NCBI GenBank assembly: GCA_002315855.1
Contig: DCIG01000013.1
Span: 1 to 64,000, forward strand
DNA: 64,000 nucleotides
Source of the DNA: Lentisphaeria bacterium UBA1732
GTDB lineage: Bacteria; Verrucomicrobiota; Lentisphaeria; Victivallales; UBA1829
Direction of reading: 5' to 3'
Shown here: positions 9,225 through 18,023 of the stretch, piece after piece
How positions within the stretch are numbered: position 1 is the stretch's first letter
Layout of the letters: each line of letters opens with the position of its first letter
Notes under the pieces: model-generated
The model's input: the letters and a program-made list of their open reading frames with translations, nothing else
The model's database searches: none
Told to the model about the DNA's origin: nothing
Made by a program: the position numbers and the translations under genes

Positions 9225-9272
9225 AAAAAAAAGACATTTGACAATCCCCATAATACGATTTCGTCAAATGTC
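9225..9272 (-). terminator. Terminator of the PL11 gene
   Basis: GACATTTGAC and GTCAAATGTC (9233-9242 and 9263-9272) form a perfect 10-bp stem. Read on the minus strand it is followed by eight T. The 20-base loop is long. It lies in the convergent gap between hydA and the PL11 gene. Confidence 0.7.
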
Positions 9273-9318
9273 AGAATTGAAAAATAAAATTGCAAATCAG
9301 AAATGATGCAACATTCTA

Positions 9319-11265
9319 TTATTCTTGAAGTTTCGCTTTCAGGATGGTGCCGCGGAAGAGGATTTGTTCACCGGGGGATGCGGGGATTAAATCATTGCCG
9401 AAATAGAAGCCGGTATGAGTCGGCTGATTATAGCAATTGTTTTCCGCCGCAAGGCTGTTGCGGTAAACAGGTTCCTGAAGGAACGTATGGAAACGGTAGT
9501 CCGTCGGAATCGTGGACACGTAAACACGGAGATGTTTGCTGTCGGAGGTGCGAAGGACCACTTCTTCGCGCCAGTCGCCGAAAATATCGCCGATCAGACC
9601 GGGATTGTTTTTCGTGCCGTTATTGGAAGCGCAGCCGTCAAACCGCATGATGGTGTCGCATTTGCCGGATTTCCAATTGAATTTGTCAATCTGCACCTTG
9701 TCATAGAGTTCGCGGAGGAGGTCGCCATCCCACCAGACTGCGAAATTCACAGTCAGATTTGCAGGACCTTCCAGCGAAGTGGAGGTCTGGGCGTTGTTCA
9801 GGCGATAGAGCAAATCGCCGTTCAAGCCGTGGAATCCGATGCCGGCGCCCGCCCACATTTCCACGCCTTTTGAGGTGGGGTCGACATCCGCCGCCATACA
9901 GCGTCCCACATCCTGCGGGCTGGGGAAACGGCTGATGATTTTTCCGGTCTGCAAATCGCGGAACGTTGCGCCGTCGCGTTTGTTTTCGTGGCAGAAGAAG
10001 CCCTGCAACCCGTCCATATCCAGCGAGAACTGGGTAACGTGCATGGCATCGCCATGACCGAGACGAGTGCTGTACAGACCTTTGCCGTTGTCATCAATCA
10101 CGCAGGAACCGTAGACGATTTCGTCTTTGCCGTCGTGGTCGACATCCGCCGTAAAGAGGTTGTGATTGCCCTGTCCGGCATAATCGCGCCCATCGGCATT
10201 GGAATCGAAGAACCAGCGCTGTTTCAGCTTTTTGCCGTCCCAGTCATACGCGGCAAGCGTGGCTCTGGTGTAATAGCCGCGGCACATAATCGCGCTGGGG
10301 TGTTCGCCGTCCAGATAGCCGATTCCGGCGAGGAAACGGTCGCTGCGGTTGCCGTAATCATCGCCCCAGATGGACTTGATGTTATTGCCGCGCGGAGGAT
10401 TGTAGTCGATGGTGTCCATGGCGGCACCGGTCGCGCCGTTGAACACCGTGAGAAACTCCGGTCCCGCCAGAATGCGTCCGTTGGAGTTGCGGTAATCGGC
10501 AGAAGCATCCCCGATTGCTTTCCCTGTACCGTCGATGGTGCCATCAGCAGTCTTGCAAATCAGTTCCGCTTTGCCGTCGCCGTCGAAATCGAAGACCATA
10601 AACTGCGTATAATGAGCTCCGGCACGGATATTTTTGCCCAAATCAATGCGCCAAAGGCGTTTGCCCGTAATCTTGTAACAGTCGAGATAAACATTGCCGG
10701 TATAGCCGTTATGGGCATTGTCGTGGGCATTCGATGGATCCCATTTCAGGATGATTTCCAACTCGCCGTCGCCATCCACATCCGCCGCGGAACAGTCATT
10801 GGCGGTATAGGTATAACGTTCTCCGGAGGGGGTGGTGCCGTCCTGCGGCGGATCAAGCGGGAGGTCGATATAACCGACGGGAGCTTGTTCGGGAAGCTGA
10901 TAATCCACGGATTGATCGGGGGTTTCCCTGCCGTCAATCACAGGCTTGACCGAATACGTGCCGCCTTTTGAGTTGCGGTCGATGAAAAAAGTTACATCCG
11001 AAACAGGTGCATCGTTGATTTTTTTGCCGTCGCGGTAGACATTGAATGCAACAGCCATAGGGTCCTGTCGCAGATAACGCCAGCTGACAAAGACTTCATC
11101 GGCACTCTGACGCACCGCAATCACCCCCCGCCCGATTTGTTCGAGTTTCAGCTTGCTGTAATCATACCCGGTGGGCGGTTTGATTTCTTTCACGGCATCT
11201 GCGGCATAAAGCGCAGACAAGCTCAAAAATGCGAGCAGAAAAACAGAAAGTTTTCGGAATTTCAT
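9319..11265 (-). CDS. Rhamnogalacturonan lyase, PL11 family
   Basis: This secreted lyase is predicted to cleave the rhamnose-galacturonate backbone of rhamnogalacturonan I by beta-elimination. The product is 648 residues if started at 11265, where a clear signal peptide begins (MKFRKLSVFLLAFLSLSALYA) with an AAGG about 11 bases upstream; a longer frame from 11340 adds an implausible polar extension. An Ig/Fn3-like domain occupies about residues 40-130. The eight-bladed propeller follows, with repeated calcium-binding motifs such as DVDGDGELE and DFDGDGKAE, as in YesW and YesX. It has its own promoter and terminator and sits next to the GH97-GH95 operon, suggesting a pectin or host-glycan locus. 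No signs of truncation. Confidence 0.93.
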   Translation of the reverse strand: MKFRKLSVFLLAFLSLSALYAADAVKEIKPPTGYDYSKLKLEQIGRGVIAVRQSADEVFVSWRYLRQDPMAVAFNVYRDGKKINDAPVSDVTFFIDRNSKGGTYSVKPVIDGRETPDQSVDYQLPEQAPVGYIDLPLDPPQDGTTPSGERYTYTANDCSAADVDGDGELEIILKWDPSNAHDNAHNGYTGNVYLDCYKITGKRLWRIDLGKNIRAGAHYTQFMVFDFDGDGKAELICKTADGTIDGTGKAIGDASADYRNSNGRILAGPEFLTVFNGATGAAMDTIDYNPPRGNNIKSIWGDDYGNRSDRFLAGIGYLDGEHPSAIMCRGYYTRATLAAYDWDGKKLKQRWFFDSNADGRDYAGQGNHNLFTADVDHDGKDEIVYGSCVIDDNGKGLYSTRLGHGDAMHVTQFSLDMDGLQGFFCHENKRDGATFRDLQTGKIISRFPSPQDVGRCMAADVDPTSKGVEMWAGAGIGFHGLNGDLLYRLNNAQTSTSLEGPANLTVNFAVWWDGDLLRELYDKVQIDKFNWKSGKCDTIMRFDGCASNNGTKNNPGLIGDIFGDWREEVVLRTSDSKHLRVYVSTIPTDYRFHTFLQEPVYRNSLAAENNCYNQPTHTGFYFGNDLIPASPGEQILFRGTILKAKLQE

Positions 11266-11312
11266 ACTTGAGGACCTTTTTTTAGAGTTGCGGGAAAGTT
11301 TTGTTTTCCAGT

Positions 11313-11340
11313 AATATAGCCTGTCAAAAGTACAGTTCAA
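11313..11340 (-). promoter_or_regulatory. Candidate promoter of the PL11 gene
   Basis: On the minus strand TTGAAC (11340-11335) and TATATT (11318-11313) are 16 bp apart. The start codon is at 11265. Confidence 0.5.
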
Positions 11341-11405
11341 GGAATAAGCAGATTAAATTCTCATAAAAATGCGAAAAAAACGGCGAAAGGTATTTTCGGG
11401 GGAAG

Positions 11406-11442
11406 AAAAATCCCGATGACGGTTCAAGGATGTGCCATCGGG
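11406..11442 (-). terminator. Terminator of the GH97-GH95 operon
   Basis: CCCGATG and CATCGGG (7-bp arms at 11412-11418 and 11436-11442) are followed on the minus strand by ATTTTTCTTCC. It lies 29 bases past the GH95 stop codon. Confidence 0.7.
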
Positions 11443-11470
11443 AGACTTTCAGGAGGTTCTGATTCGACGA

Positions 11471-13864
11471 TTACGGGCGAATCGTGATGGATTCTCCGGC
11501 TTTCGGGGCAGCTGAAATTTTCCATTCCTGTCCCTTGATACGGACACGGAACGGATTGCCGCTGCGGCTCAGAACAGTCGCCTCTTTCAGTTTGCCCTGC
11601 GCCCAGGACAGAGAAACCTCGAAACCGCCACGGGCTTTCAGACCGGACACGGAACCATCCGGCAGGGCATCCGGCAGGGCAGGAAGCAAGTCAAGCGTAT
11701 AAATGCGCTGACTGTCTTTTTCTTCAAAATGCTGGCTTTGGAGAAGCATTTCCACAATGCCGTGCAATGCACCGAAGTTGCCGTCAATCTGGAAGGGAGG
11801 ATGCGCGTCCAGCAGATTGCCGTACACACCTCCTCCGCCCATGACAATGCCTTCCTGATCGACCAGCACGAGCTGTTCGCGGAGGAGTTTGTACGCACGG
11901 TTGCCGTCCAGCAGACGTGCCCACAGGTCGATTTTCCATGCTTTCGACCAGCCGGTGCCTTCGTCGCCGCGATGATTCAGCACCACGCGGGCGCCATCGG
12001 CATTTTTCGTGTCGGTATAAGGGTCAATCTGGGAGCCGGGACCGAGTGCGAACAACTGCGAAATATGGCGGTGGGTGTCATTGGGATTATCCACATCGGG
12101 TCCCCATTCCTGAATCTGTCCATAATGGCCAATGGCAATCGGACGAATCTTCGCGGCAACGTCTTTCAGCTTCGTCAGAAACTCCGCATCGGTGTCGCCC
12201 ATGATTTTCGAGGCGTAAAGCGTGTCGCGGAAGACTTCGCGGATAATCGCCGATTCCATTTCACCGCCCCATGCAACCGAACCATTCTGGTTGTTGCTGC
12301 GGAAACCGTTTTCGGGGGAGGAGGATGGATTCATGGAGAGTTTTCCGTCAGGGCCTTCGACCAGAACAGACAGGAAGAAACGGCAGCAGTCTTTCATGGC
12401 GGAGTAAATCTCCGTCAGAAAGTCTTTGTCGCCGGAGTAGGCATAATGGTCGAAAAGCATCTGGCAGAACCAGCCGCCCGCGCTGAAGAACGGTCCCCAG
12501 GGGAGACTTCCGCCGGGAGCAGTCCAGCCCCACGCATTCGTGGTGTAGGCACAAGCCCAGCCGGGGGCGTTGAAATACTCTTTTGCGGTAATGCGTCCGG
12601 ACGGAATCAGGGAAAGATTCAGCTTCATTGCCGGGATGAAGCATTCGGAAAGATTGGATGAATTGATTGCCCAATAGTTCATTTCATAGTTGATGTTGCT
12701 CTTGTAATCGCATTTCCACGGCATATCGTAACCATCCCCCCACACGCCCTGCGAATTTGAGGGAAGCGGGTTGTCTTCGCGGCTGGAGGAAATCATCAGG
12801 TAACGTCCGAACTGCGCGAAAAGAGCCGCGAATGCACCGTCTTCCGGATGATTGCGAAAACGTTTCAGGCGGTCTTTCGTGGTCATGGCGGCAATTTCGG
12901 GAGATTCTGTGCCAAGGCTGAGTCTCATGCGGTCGAACAGAGCACGATAGTCAGCAATATGGGCTTTTTTCGCTTCATCGTACTTCGCATCGCCGGAGGG
13001 CAGACGGGAGAGGACAGTCTTCTGCAAATCATCGGTATTGCGGTAATTCGCATCCCAGTCCAGTTTGTAGCTGGTATGAGCGGCAAGACTGAAAACGACA
13101 TCCGTTGCGCCGGACACGGTAATCGAGTCGCCTTCCGCTGAAATTTTCGCACCTTTGCCGCAATCCATGATTCTCAACGCCGCCGCATAATCGCAGTTGC
13201 CCTTGCGGTTATCGTAATCGGTATTTCCAGTCATGAGCAGGATATCCTGCCCCGAAGCAACGGTTTTGGCAGACCGAGAACGCTTCAAAGTGGCGCGGAA
13301 CGACAAGGCACCGGGTTTCGAGGCAGACAAACGACCGAAAATCAGTTTCTGAGGATGCGAAGCGAAAAACTCGCGTTTGAACTCAACCTCACCTGCTTTG
13401 AAAATGACCGAAGCAAGCGCAGTCTCCAAATCAAGCTCGCGTTTGTAATCGGTGATTTGCGCATTGTCCGGCAAAATGAAGTCAAAATTCAAATCGCCAA
13501 GTGTCTGATAGGACGGGAAATACCCGCCGCGTTCCGTTAAATAACGGTTGACCAGATCATCGGCTTTGTGCCATTCTGATTTGCCGATGGCTTCGCGGAT
13601 TTCGGGCAAATGCGTCCACGCATCTTTTTTCCACGGGTCGTCTTTTCCGCCCGACCAGACGGTAATTTCATTCAGTTGAAGACGTTCATTTTTCGTGCCG
13701 CCGAAAATCATAGCCCCCATCCTGCCATTGCCAATGGGGTATGCTTCGCTCCAGATTGAAGTCGGAGCATTGTCGCGAATGACCAGGTCTGAAGCATCGG
13801 CAAATGCAAATGCGGCAAACATCAGACCTGCACAAGCCAGCATTTGAAAGGAGAAAACTTTCAT
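11471..13864 (-). CDS. GH95 alpha-L-fucosidase-like enzyme
   Basis: This 797-residue exported GH95 enzyme is probably an inverting alpha-L-fucosidase; some family members act on alpha-L-galactosides instead. It has a signal peptide (residues 1-22, MKVFSFQMLACAGLMFAAFA). The N-terminal beta domain contains EAYPIGNGRMGAM and LNEITVWSGG. The (alpha/alpha)6 barrel contains the Asn pair of the catalytic water site (SNINYEMNYW), the acid-bearing motif SSSPENGF, and HPPFQIDGNFGA. The start lies 12 bases after the GH97 stop, so it is the second gene of that operon. A second GH95 gene starts at 62850. The family call is secure; the precise sugar is not. Confidence 0.93.
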   Translation of the reverse strand: MKVFSFQMLACAGLMFAAFAFADASDLVIRDNAPTSIWSEAYPIGNGRMGAMIFGGTKNERLQLNEITVWSGGKDDPWKKDAWTHLPEIREAIGKSEWHKADDLVNRYLTERGGYFPSYQTLGDLNFDFILPDNAQITDYKRELDLETALASVIFKAGEVEFKREFFASHPQKLIFGRLSASKPGALSFRATLKRSRSAKTVASGQDILLMTGNTDYDNRKGNCDYAAALRIMDCGKGAKISAEGDSITVSGATDVVFSLAAHTSYKLDWDANYRNTDDLQKTVLSRLPSGDAKYDEAKKAHIADYRALFDRMRLSLGTESPEIAAMTTKDRLKRFRNHPEDGAFAALFAQFGRYLMISSSREDNPLPSNSQGVWGDGYDMPWKCDYKSNINYEMNYWAINSSNLSECFIPAMKLNLSLIPSGRITAKEYFNAPGWACAYTTNAWGWTAPGGSLPWGPFFSAGGWFCQMLFDHYAYSGDKDFLTEIYSAMKDCCRFFLSVLVEGPDGKLSMNPSSSPENGFRSNNQNGSVAWGGEMESAIIREVFRDTLYASKIMGDTDAEFLTKLKDVAAKIRPIAIGHYGQIQEWGPDVDNPNDTHRHISQLFALGPGSQIDPYTDTKNADGARVVLNHRGDEGTGWSKAWKIDLWARLLDGNRAYKLLREQLVLVDQEGIVMGGGGVYGNLLDAHPPFQIDGNFGALHGIVEMLLQSQHFEEKDSQRIYTLDLLPALPDALPDGSVSGLKARGGFEVSLSWAQGKLKEATVLSRSGNPFRVRIKGQEWKISAAPKAGESITIRP

Positions 13865-13876
13865 TTGATAAATCCT

Positions 13877-15814
13877 TTATTCGATTGGAGTAAAATGGAA
13901 AACAAAACCACCGCGTCCGAGCATGGAAGCCTTTATGACTTCTCCGGCTTTGGCTGTTCCTTTTGAAATTTCAAACGATGTGCGGTTTTCACCATCCCCG
14001 ATTTTTTCGTAGGAAAACGATTCACCGCGTCTGCCGGGAACTCTGAACTCAAAGTCGCGCTTGTCGTCTTTGCCGTTGATGCCGCCGACATACCAGTCTG
14101 TTCCCTTGCGGCGTCCCAGAATGGCAGAATCGCCGGGTTCGCCGCCAAGATATTTCGTATCATCCCATGCGGTCGGCAAATGACGCAGGAACTGTTTCAC
14201 CGGGTCCGGCAGGGAACGGAATGAAGACGGACGGTCCGCCATGTGCTGCGCCGCAGACTCAAAAAGGACAGGCAGTGCCAGTTCATGAGCGTGAGAAGTG
14301 GTGTGCTTATGCTGGGAATCCGTAAACGCCGTGGGCGTATAATCCATGGAACCGACCACGTTGCGAATGAAAGGAAGCGTAGTATTGTGCGATGCGCCGT
14401 TTTCGGTCATGTAACCATGATTATTGTACATTTCCGCGCCGTACACAGCCTCCATGGACATCAGATTCGGCCAGGTGCGCGCCCAGCCGCGCGGCAGAGT
14501 GCATCCGTGGAAATCAACAAGGACTTTATGCGCGGCGGCGTCTTTCAGAATGTCGATGTAATACTGCATCATATCCTGCTTGTCTCCGCCGAAGAAATCG
14601 ATTTTCACCCCTTTCACGCCTTTGGAGTTCAGCCATGCAAATTCTTTTTCGCGGGCTTCATGCGTGATGAAACGATCGCGCGGACCGCCCATGACACCGG
14701 TATGATTCCCGCCGGAATTGTACCACAGCCACACGCCGACATTCTTTTCTTTCGCATACGCCAAAGCATCGTCGATGTTTCCGCCATTGCCCATGACATC
14801 CCATTCCCAGTCAATCAGGACATTCGGCCATCCCATATCGGCAGCAAGGTCGATGTAGTCTTTAACGACCTTGAAATCACGGCTTCCATTGTTGTATGCC
14901 CAGTAAACCCATGCCGCCATGCCCGGCTGAATCCATGAGACATCGTCAATCGCGCATTCCGGAGCCAAATCATCCACGAGGGTGGATTCGACGACATCCG
15001 CCAGAGTACCGATGACAGCACACCGCCACGGAGACTTCCACGGCAGAACCGTTACAGGATTGACAGCACCGTGCCCGTTGCTTTCGCCTCGGTCGGGATA
15101 AATCGTGTGGAAAATACCTTTTTCACCCTCCACCGTGCGCAGGAGACATCCGCAGTAAGTCCCATCGAAGCCCGTTTCCGTAACAAGTCCCCAGATGTTT
15201 TTATCCGCAGAATGGAAGAAAACGGGATATTCCTTGGTATTGCCACCCAAATCAGAGCTGCCGTATTCATGATAGATTTCTTCATAGCCGAGTTCACGCT
15301 TCTGAACACGGAAACGGTCGGTCTCCCGGAAAATATATGCCGTGTTTTCTCCCTGAAATTCGATTTTTTCATTCAGGGTGCCATTGATTTCATAACGAAA
15401 CGCAAATGAATCGCGTCCAGCCCGAACTGACACACTGATTTGCTTCCCCTGTTCTCCGGAAAATACAAGAGTCCGTTCGTTCATATTCAGCCCGCACGCA
15501 GAACGCTTTCCGCTGACGGCCTTGTAACTGTCCACGACATGGCGAACAGAGCCGCTTGATGACAGTGTGAGCTTCGAAAAATCATAGTCCGCCAAGCTGG
15601 ATTTCAGTCCAAGTTTCACACGGAAAACTTCTTCACCGCTGCGTTTTACGAGCAGTGTATTGCCTTGATCCAGAAACACGCGAATCGTTCCCGGAACATC
15701 AGGCGATGTAACAATGTGCTCCGCGGAAAAAACAAAACCGGACACAACAGTGAATACAATACAGGCAAAAAGCCGTTTTGAAAAAAGATGATTCATCATC
15801 GTTGAATTTCCCAT
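13877..15814 (-). CDS. GH97 glycosidase, retaining alpha-galactosidase type
   Basis: This 645-residue exported GH97 enzyme has a signal peptide ending near VFSA at residue 31. Residues 35-290 form the N-terminal beta-supersandwich, 300-530 the catalytic barrel, and the rest the C-terminal domain. The barrel has WEWDVMGNGG, GVKIDFFGGD with Asp406, and SMEAVYGAE with Glu455. An Asp in the KIDFF position marks the retaining alpha-galactosidase branch rather than the inverting SusB-type alpha-glucosidases, which use Glu residues there. ATG codons at 15814, 15799 and 15796 are all possible starts; none has a strong ribosome site. It is the first gene of an operon with GH95, and a pseudopilin-like gene is divergent. 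Confidence 0.9.
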   Translation of the reverse strand: MGNSTMMNHLFSKRLFACIVFTVVSGFVFSAEHIVTSPDVPGTIRVFLDQGNTLLVKRSGEEVFRVKLGLKSSLADYDFSKLTLSSSGSVRHVVDSYKAVSGKRSACGLNMNERTLVFSGEQGKQISVSVRAGRDSFAFRYEINGTLNEKIEFQGENTAYIFRETDRFRVQKRELGYEEIYHEYGSSDLGGNTKEYPVFFHSADKNIWGLVTETGFDGTYCGCLLRTVEGEKGIFHTIYPDRGESNGHGAVNPVTVLPWKSPWRCAVIGTLADVVESTLVDDLAPECAIDDVSWIQPGMAAWVYWAYNNGSRDFKVVKDYIDLAADMGWPNVLIDWEWDVMGNGGNIDDALAYAKEKNVGVWLWYNSGGNHTGVMGGPRDRFITHEAREKEFAWLNSKGVKGVKIDFFGGDKQDMMQYYIDILKDAAAHKVLVDFHGCTLPRGWARTWPNLMSMEAVYGAEMYNNHGYMTENGASHNTTLPFIRNVVGSMDYTPTAFTDSQHKHTTSHAHELALPVLFESAAQHMADRPSSFRSLPDPVKQFLRHLPTAWDDTKYLGGEPGDSAILGRRKGTDWYVGGINGKDDKRDFEFRVPGRRGESFSYEKIGDGENRTSFEISKGTAKAGEVIKASMLGRGGFVFHFTPIE

Positions 15815-15886
15815 GTTTTAATTGCTTTCTTACGTAAAGCTGAAGATGATTTCAAAGTTCCCGTCCGGACTTTGGAACTAACTCTA

Positions 15887-15914
15887 AATATAGCTTTATT
15901 TTCAGGTTTTTCAA
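15887..15914 (-). promoter_or_regulatory. Candidate promoter of the GH97-GH95 operon
   Basis: On the minus strand TTGAAA (15914-15909) and TATATT (15892-15887) are 16 bp apart. The leader to the GH97 start is about 70 nt. Confidence 0.5.
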
Positions 15915-15996
15915 GGAAACACAAACGGTTATTTTTTTGTTAAATCAAGGTTTCTGACGACAACAGCATCGAAAGCACTTTTTTGCGGATTCCGAC

Positions 15997-16011
15997 TTTT
16001 GAAATCAGCTC
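15997..16011. repeat. Single end-like copy of the dispersed repeat
   Basis: TTTTGAAATCAGCTC is identical to the ideal right end of the dispersed intergenic repeat described at 51735 and 57521. The flanking sequence is not clearly related. Confidence 0.35.
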
Positions 16012-16054
16012 AAGAATCATATCGGACGGACGTTTGGAAATGATGTAAAAATGA

Positions 16055-16071
16055 TTTCACGTAAAGTGAAA
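16055..16071. promoter_or_regulatory. Inverted repeat in the GH97/pseudopilin gap
   Basis: TTTCAC and GTGAAA are perfect 6-bp arms around GTAAA. The position between divergent genes suggests an operator, but no regulator is known. Confidence 0.25.
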
Positions 16072-16166
16072 GAGTACAGGATGATTTTTTCATCCATTCT
16101 TTTGAATTATTTATCCATTTATTATTTTATCTTGATGCGTTACATTAATATAGAGAGGATACCTCT

Positions 16167-16337
16167 ATGGATTCGGAATATAAAGTATTTTTTATGGATG
16201 TACAAAACCGGACTTTGTACAGACAAATAAAGACAGGATTCCCAATTAACAGAGGTTCTCTGAAGTCAAAAAAGCTTTCAAAACATTTTCTCCAAAACAT
16301 TTACCGTTCATCTTTATTCACAATGAGGCAGCCATGA
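16167..16337 (+). CDS. Possible 56-residue upstream peptide
   Basis: The frame opens with ATG at 16167, preceded at 8 bases by AGAGG. Its TGA stop overlaps the ATG of the next gene as ATGA. The product (MDSEYKVFFMDVQ...) is basic toward its end and matches nothing I know. The AGAGG lies inside an AGAGG/CCTCT inverted repeat (16154-16166), which could hide the ribosome site. It may be a coupled leader peptide or simply chance; the ATGA overlap and ribosome site are the only support. Confidence 0.25.
   Translation: MDSEYKVFFMDVQNRTLYRQIKTGFPINRGSLKSKKLSKHFLQNIYRSSLFTMRQP
16200..16220. promoter_or_regulatory. Inverted repeat upstream of the pseudopilin-like gene
   Basis: GTACAAA and TTTGTAC form perfect 7-bp arms around a 7-base spacer, 114 bp before the pseudopilin start. 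It could be an operator or an mRNA hairpin. Confidence 0.3.
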
Positions 16338-17305
16338 AAACGAATCATCTTTCCCATGAAAAAGAAGTCCGATCAAGAATCACACGCTATACTCTGGTCG
16401 AATTACTTGTTGTGATTTCCGTCATTGCAATTCTTGCATCGCTTTTAGTGCCGATTCTTGCCGGTGCCAGAAGATCTGCAAGGCTTGCACAGTGTACCGC
16501 CAACGGCAAACAGTTCGGTCAGCTGAATATGGTGTATACCCAAGGAAACGACGGCTACGAAGTGCCGATTATCAATGAATCCCATCTTTCCGTGTGGCAG
16601 CCGCTTCTGTGGAATCAGTCGGCAGTCAATGCTCAAATGCCTGTGCCGACCGGAACCGATGTTGAAGGCGGCACAAAAGCTCCATGGGTACAGGCAGTCA
16701 AAAGCTCCAATATTTTCCTCTGCCCCGCAGATGATGATGCTGTTTCCGCGCAGCCCAAACTCGCCGGAAAAAGCTCGGATGCAGACCTCTTCCCGAAAAC
16801 ATCCTACGCATTCAATGCGACAATCGTTGATGATGACGGTATTACAGGATCTCGTACCACTTGGAATAATGTCAAAAACAGACTGACTCACTTTGACAGA
16901 CCGTCGATGATGATTCTCGTAACAGATACAGCAATGCTGACCAAAGAACGCCCCAAAGACGGTTATCTTTTCAGCAATGAAAAAGTATTGGACGATCTGA
17001 GACCCGGCAGTATCATCAACCCGTGGGACCAGTGCTGCCTGCATCATGTTCCTAATGGTTCTGAATCGGATTATAATTTATCAAAACCCGATAAAAAGAA
17101 AATGACACCGCCATGGCATACAGGAAAAACAATGAACTACACGTTCCTGGACGGACATGTTTCCAACTGGCAGCCCATGAAAACCATTATGGTCCGCAAA
17201 TCCGGCAGCTATGACACCAACCACGAAATCCGCGATGATGCAACGGTCTCTTATAAACGCGGAACATCTTACGGCATGTGGATCAACAGCATGAAGACAC
17301 CCTGA
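16334..17305 (+). CDS. Pseudopilin-like secreted protein with N-terminal methylation motif
   Basis: The 323-residue product has a basic leader of about 18 residues, then the type IV prepilin motif YTLVELLVVISVIAILASLL. The +5 Glu is present, but the residue before the expected cleavage site is Arg rather than the usual Gly. The large C-terminal domain has the HTGKTMNYTFLDGHV motif, like the H-x(9)-DG signature of the prepilin-like DUF1559 proteins that are abundant in Planctomycetes and Lentisphaerae. The probable role is a surface or periplasmic protein handled by a type II secretion-like machine, possibly with the adjacent glycan enzymes. The ribosome site GAGG lies 6 bases upstream. Confidence 0.85.
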   Translation: MKTNHLSHEKEVRSRITRYTLVELLVVISVIAILASLLVPILAGARRSARLAQCTANGKQFGQLNMVYTQGNDGYEVPIINESHLSVWQPLLWNQSAVNAQMPVPTGTDVEGGTKAPWVQAVKSSNIFLCPADDDAVSAQPKLAGKSSDADLFPKTSYAFNATIVDDDGITGSRTTWNNVKNRLTHFDRPSMMILVTDTAMLTKERPKDGYLFSNEKVLDDLRPGSIINPWDQCCLHHVPNGSESDYNLSKPDKKKMTPPWHTGKTMNYTFLDGHVSNWQPMKTIMVRKSGSYDTNHEIRDDATVSYKRGTSYGMWINSMKTP

Positions 17306-17371
17306 TTAAATTGCGTCAAAAGATGTTTTGATTCATTCCTGATAAAAAATTTCGGATATACGAAAGACCGT

Positions 17372-17923
17372 ATGAAAATACTTTTCTTCTCTGACGTTCA
17401 CGGGTCGCCGGAATGTTTCGATCTGCTGACCGAACGTATTGCCGAATTTCAGCCGGATTTGCTGGCCCTGCTGGGCGATGTACTGTATCACGGTCCCCGC
17501 AATCCGCTGTATGATACCTATGCGCCGGCAAATCTGGTGGACAAAATCAACGCGTACCGCGACAAAATCGCAGCAGTGCGCGGAAATTGCGACTGCGAAG
17601 TCGATCAAATGCTTCTGAAATTCCCCATGATGGCGGATTTCACGCAGATTTTCGATGGGACACAGCGTTTCTTCCTGACACACGGGCATTTATGGTTTGA
17701 GCGCAATCTGCCCCCGGTTCCGGCAGGAACGATTCTTGCGCACGGACATACGCATATCCCCGAAATCAAAACACTGGACAACGGAATCACCGTCTTCAAT
17801 CCCGGTTCCACGACATTGCCGAAACGCGGCAATCCCAATTCCTACGGCACGTGGGATAACGGAGTGCTGTCCGTCCGTCTTCTGGACGATGGACAGGTCT
17901 TCATGCAGGAAAAAACAGGGTAG
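17372..17923 (+). CDS. yfcE: YfcE-type metallophosphodiesterase
   Basis: This 183-residue calcineurin-like phosphoesterase contains the full metal-binding set: DVHG at residue 8, GDVLYHG near 36, GNCD near 73, THGH near 95, and HGHTH near 112. Length and motifs match E. coli YfcE (184 residues), a manganese-dependent phosphodiesterase with activity on artificial diesters and no settled physiological substrate. It is followed by a terminator and is convergent with the helicase/nuclease operon. Confidence 0.9.
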   Translation: MKILFFSDVHGSPECFDLLTERIAEFQPDLLALLGDVLYHGPRNPLYDTYAPANLVDKINAYRDKIAAVRGNCDCEVDQMLLKFPMMADFTQIFDGTQRFFLTHGHLWFERNLPPVPAGTILAHGHTHIPEIKTLDNGITVFNPGSTTLPKRGNPNSYGTWDNGVLSVRLLDDGQVFMQEKTG

Positions 17924-17950
17924 ATTTTCTGTTTTTTTCCCAAGGATACG

Positions 17951-17990
17951 GCTTCTCCGCTTTTCAAAAACGGGGAAGCTGTTTTCTTGT
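17951..17990 (+). terminator. Terminator after yfcE
   Basis: GCTTCTCCG (17951-17959) and CGGGGAAGC (17971-17979) form a 9-bp stem with one wobble, followed by TGTTTTCTTGT. Confidence 0.7.
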
Positions 17991-18023
17991 CTGAGGACTT
18001 TTCCCACCATCAGGGAAACGAAA

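Larger units (their letters stand above)
15815..16333. other. 519-bp divergent intergenic region
   Basis: This region separates the GH97-GH95 operon from the pseudopilin-like gene. It holds the GH97 promoter (15887-15914), one end-like copy of the dispersed repeat (15997-16011), and three inverted repeats (16055-16071, 16154-16166, 16200-16220). It also holds a 56-codon open frame that overlaps the pseudopilin start. The motif ACGTAAAG occurs twice, near 15834 and 16059. No transporter or regulator gene is present. Confidence 0.6.

Noticed and set aside
9233..9272. TTGACA inside the inverted repeat after hydA, as a plus-strand promoter
   Set aside because: No -10 box at proper spacing and the next plus-strand gene is kilobases away. 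The repeat is better explained as the PL11 terminator on the minus strand.
15970..15990. A sigma-54-like promoter, GCACTTTTTTGC, near the GH97/pseudopilin gap
   Set aside because: The GC and GG elements are one base too close and the upstream GG is missing, so it does not meet the -24/-12 pattern even though rpoN is in the window.
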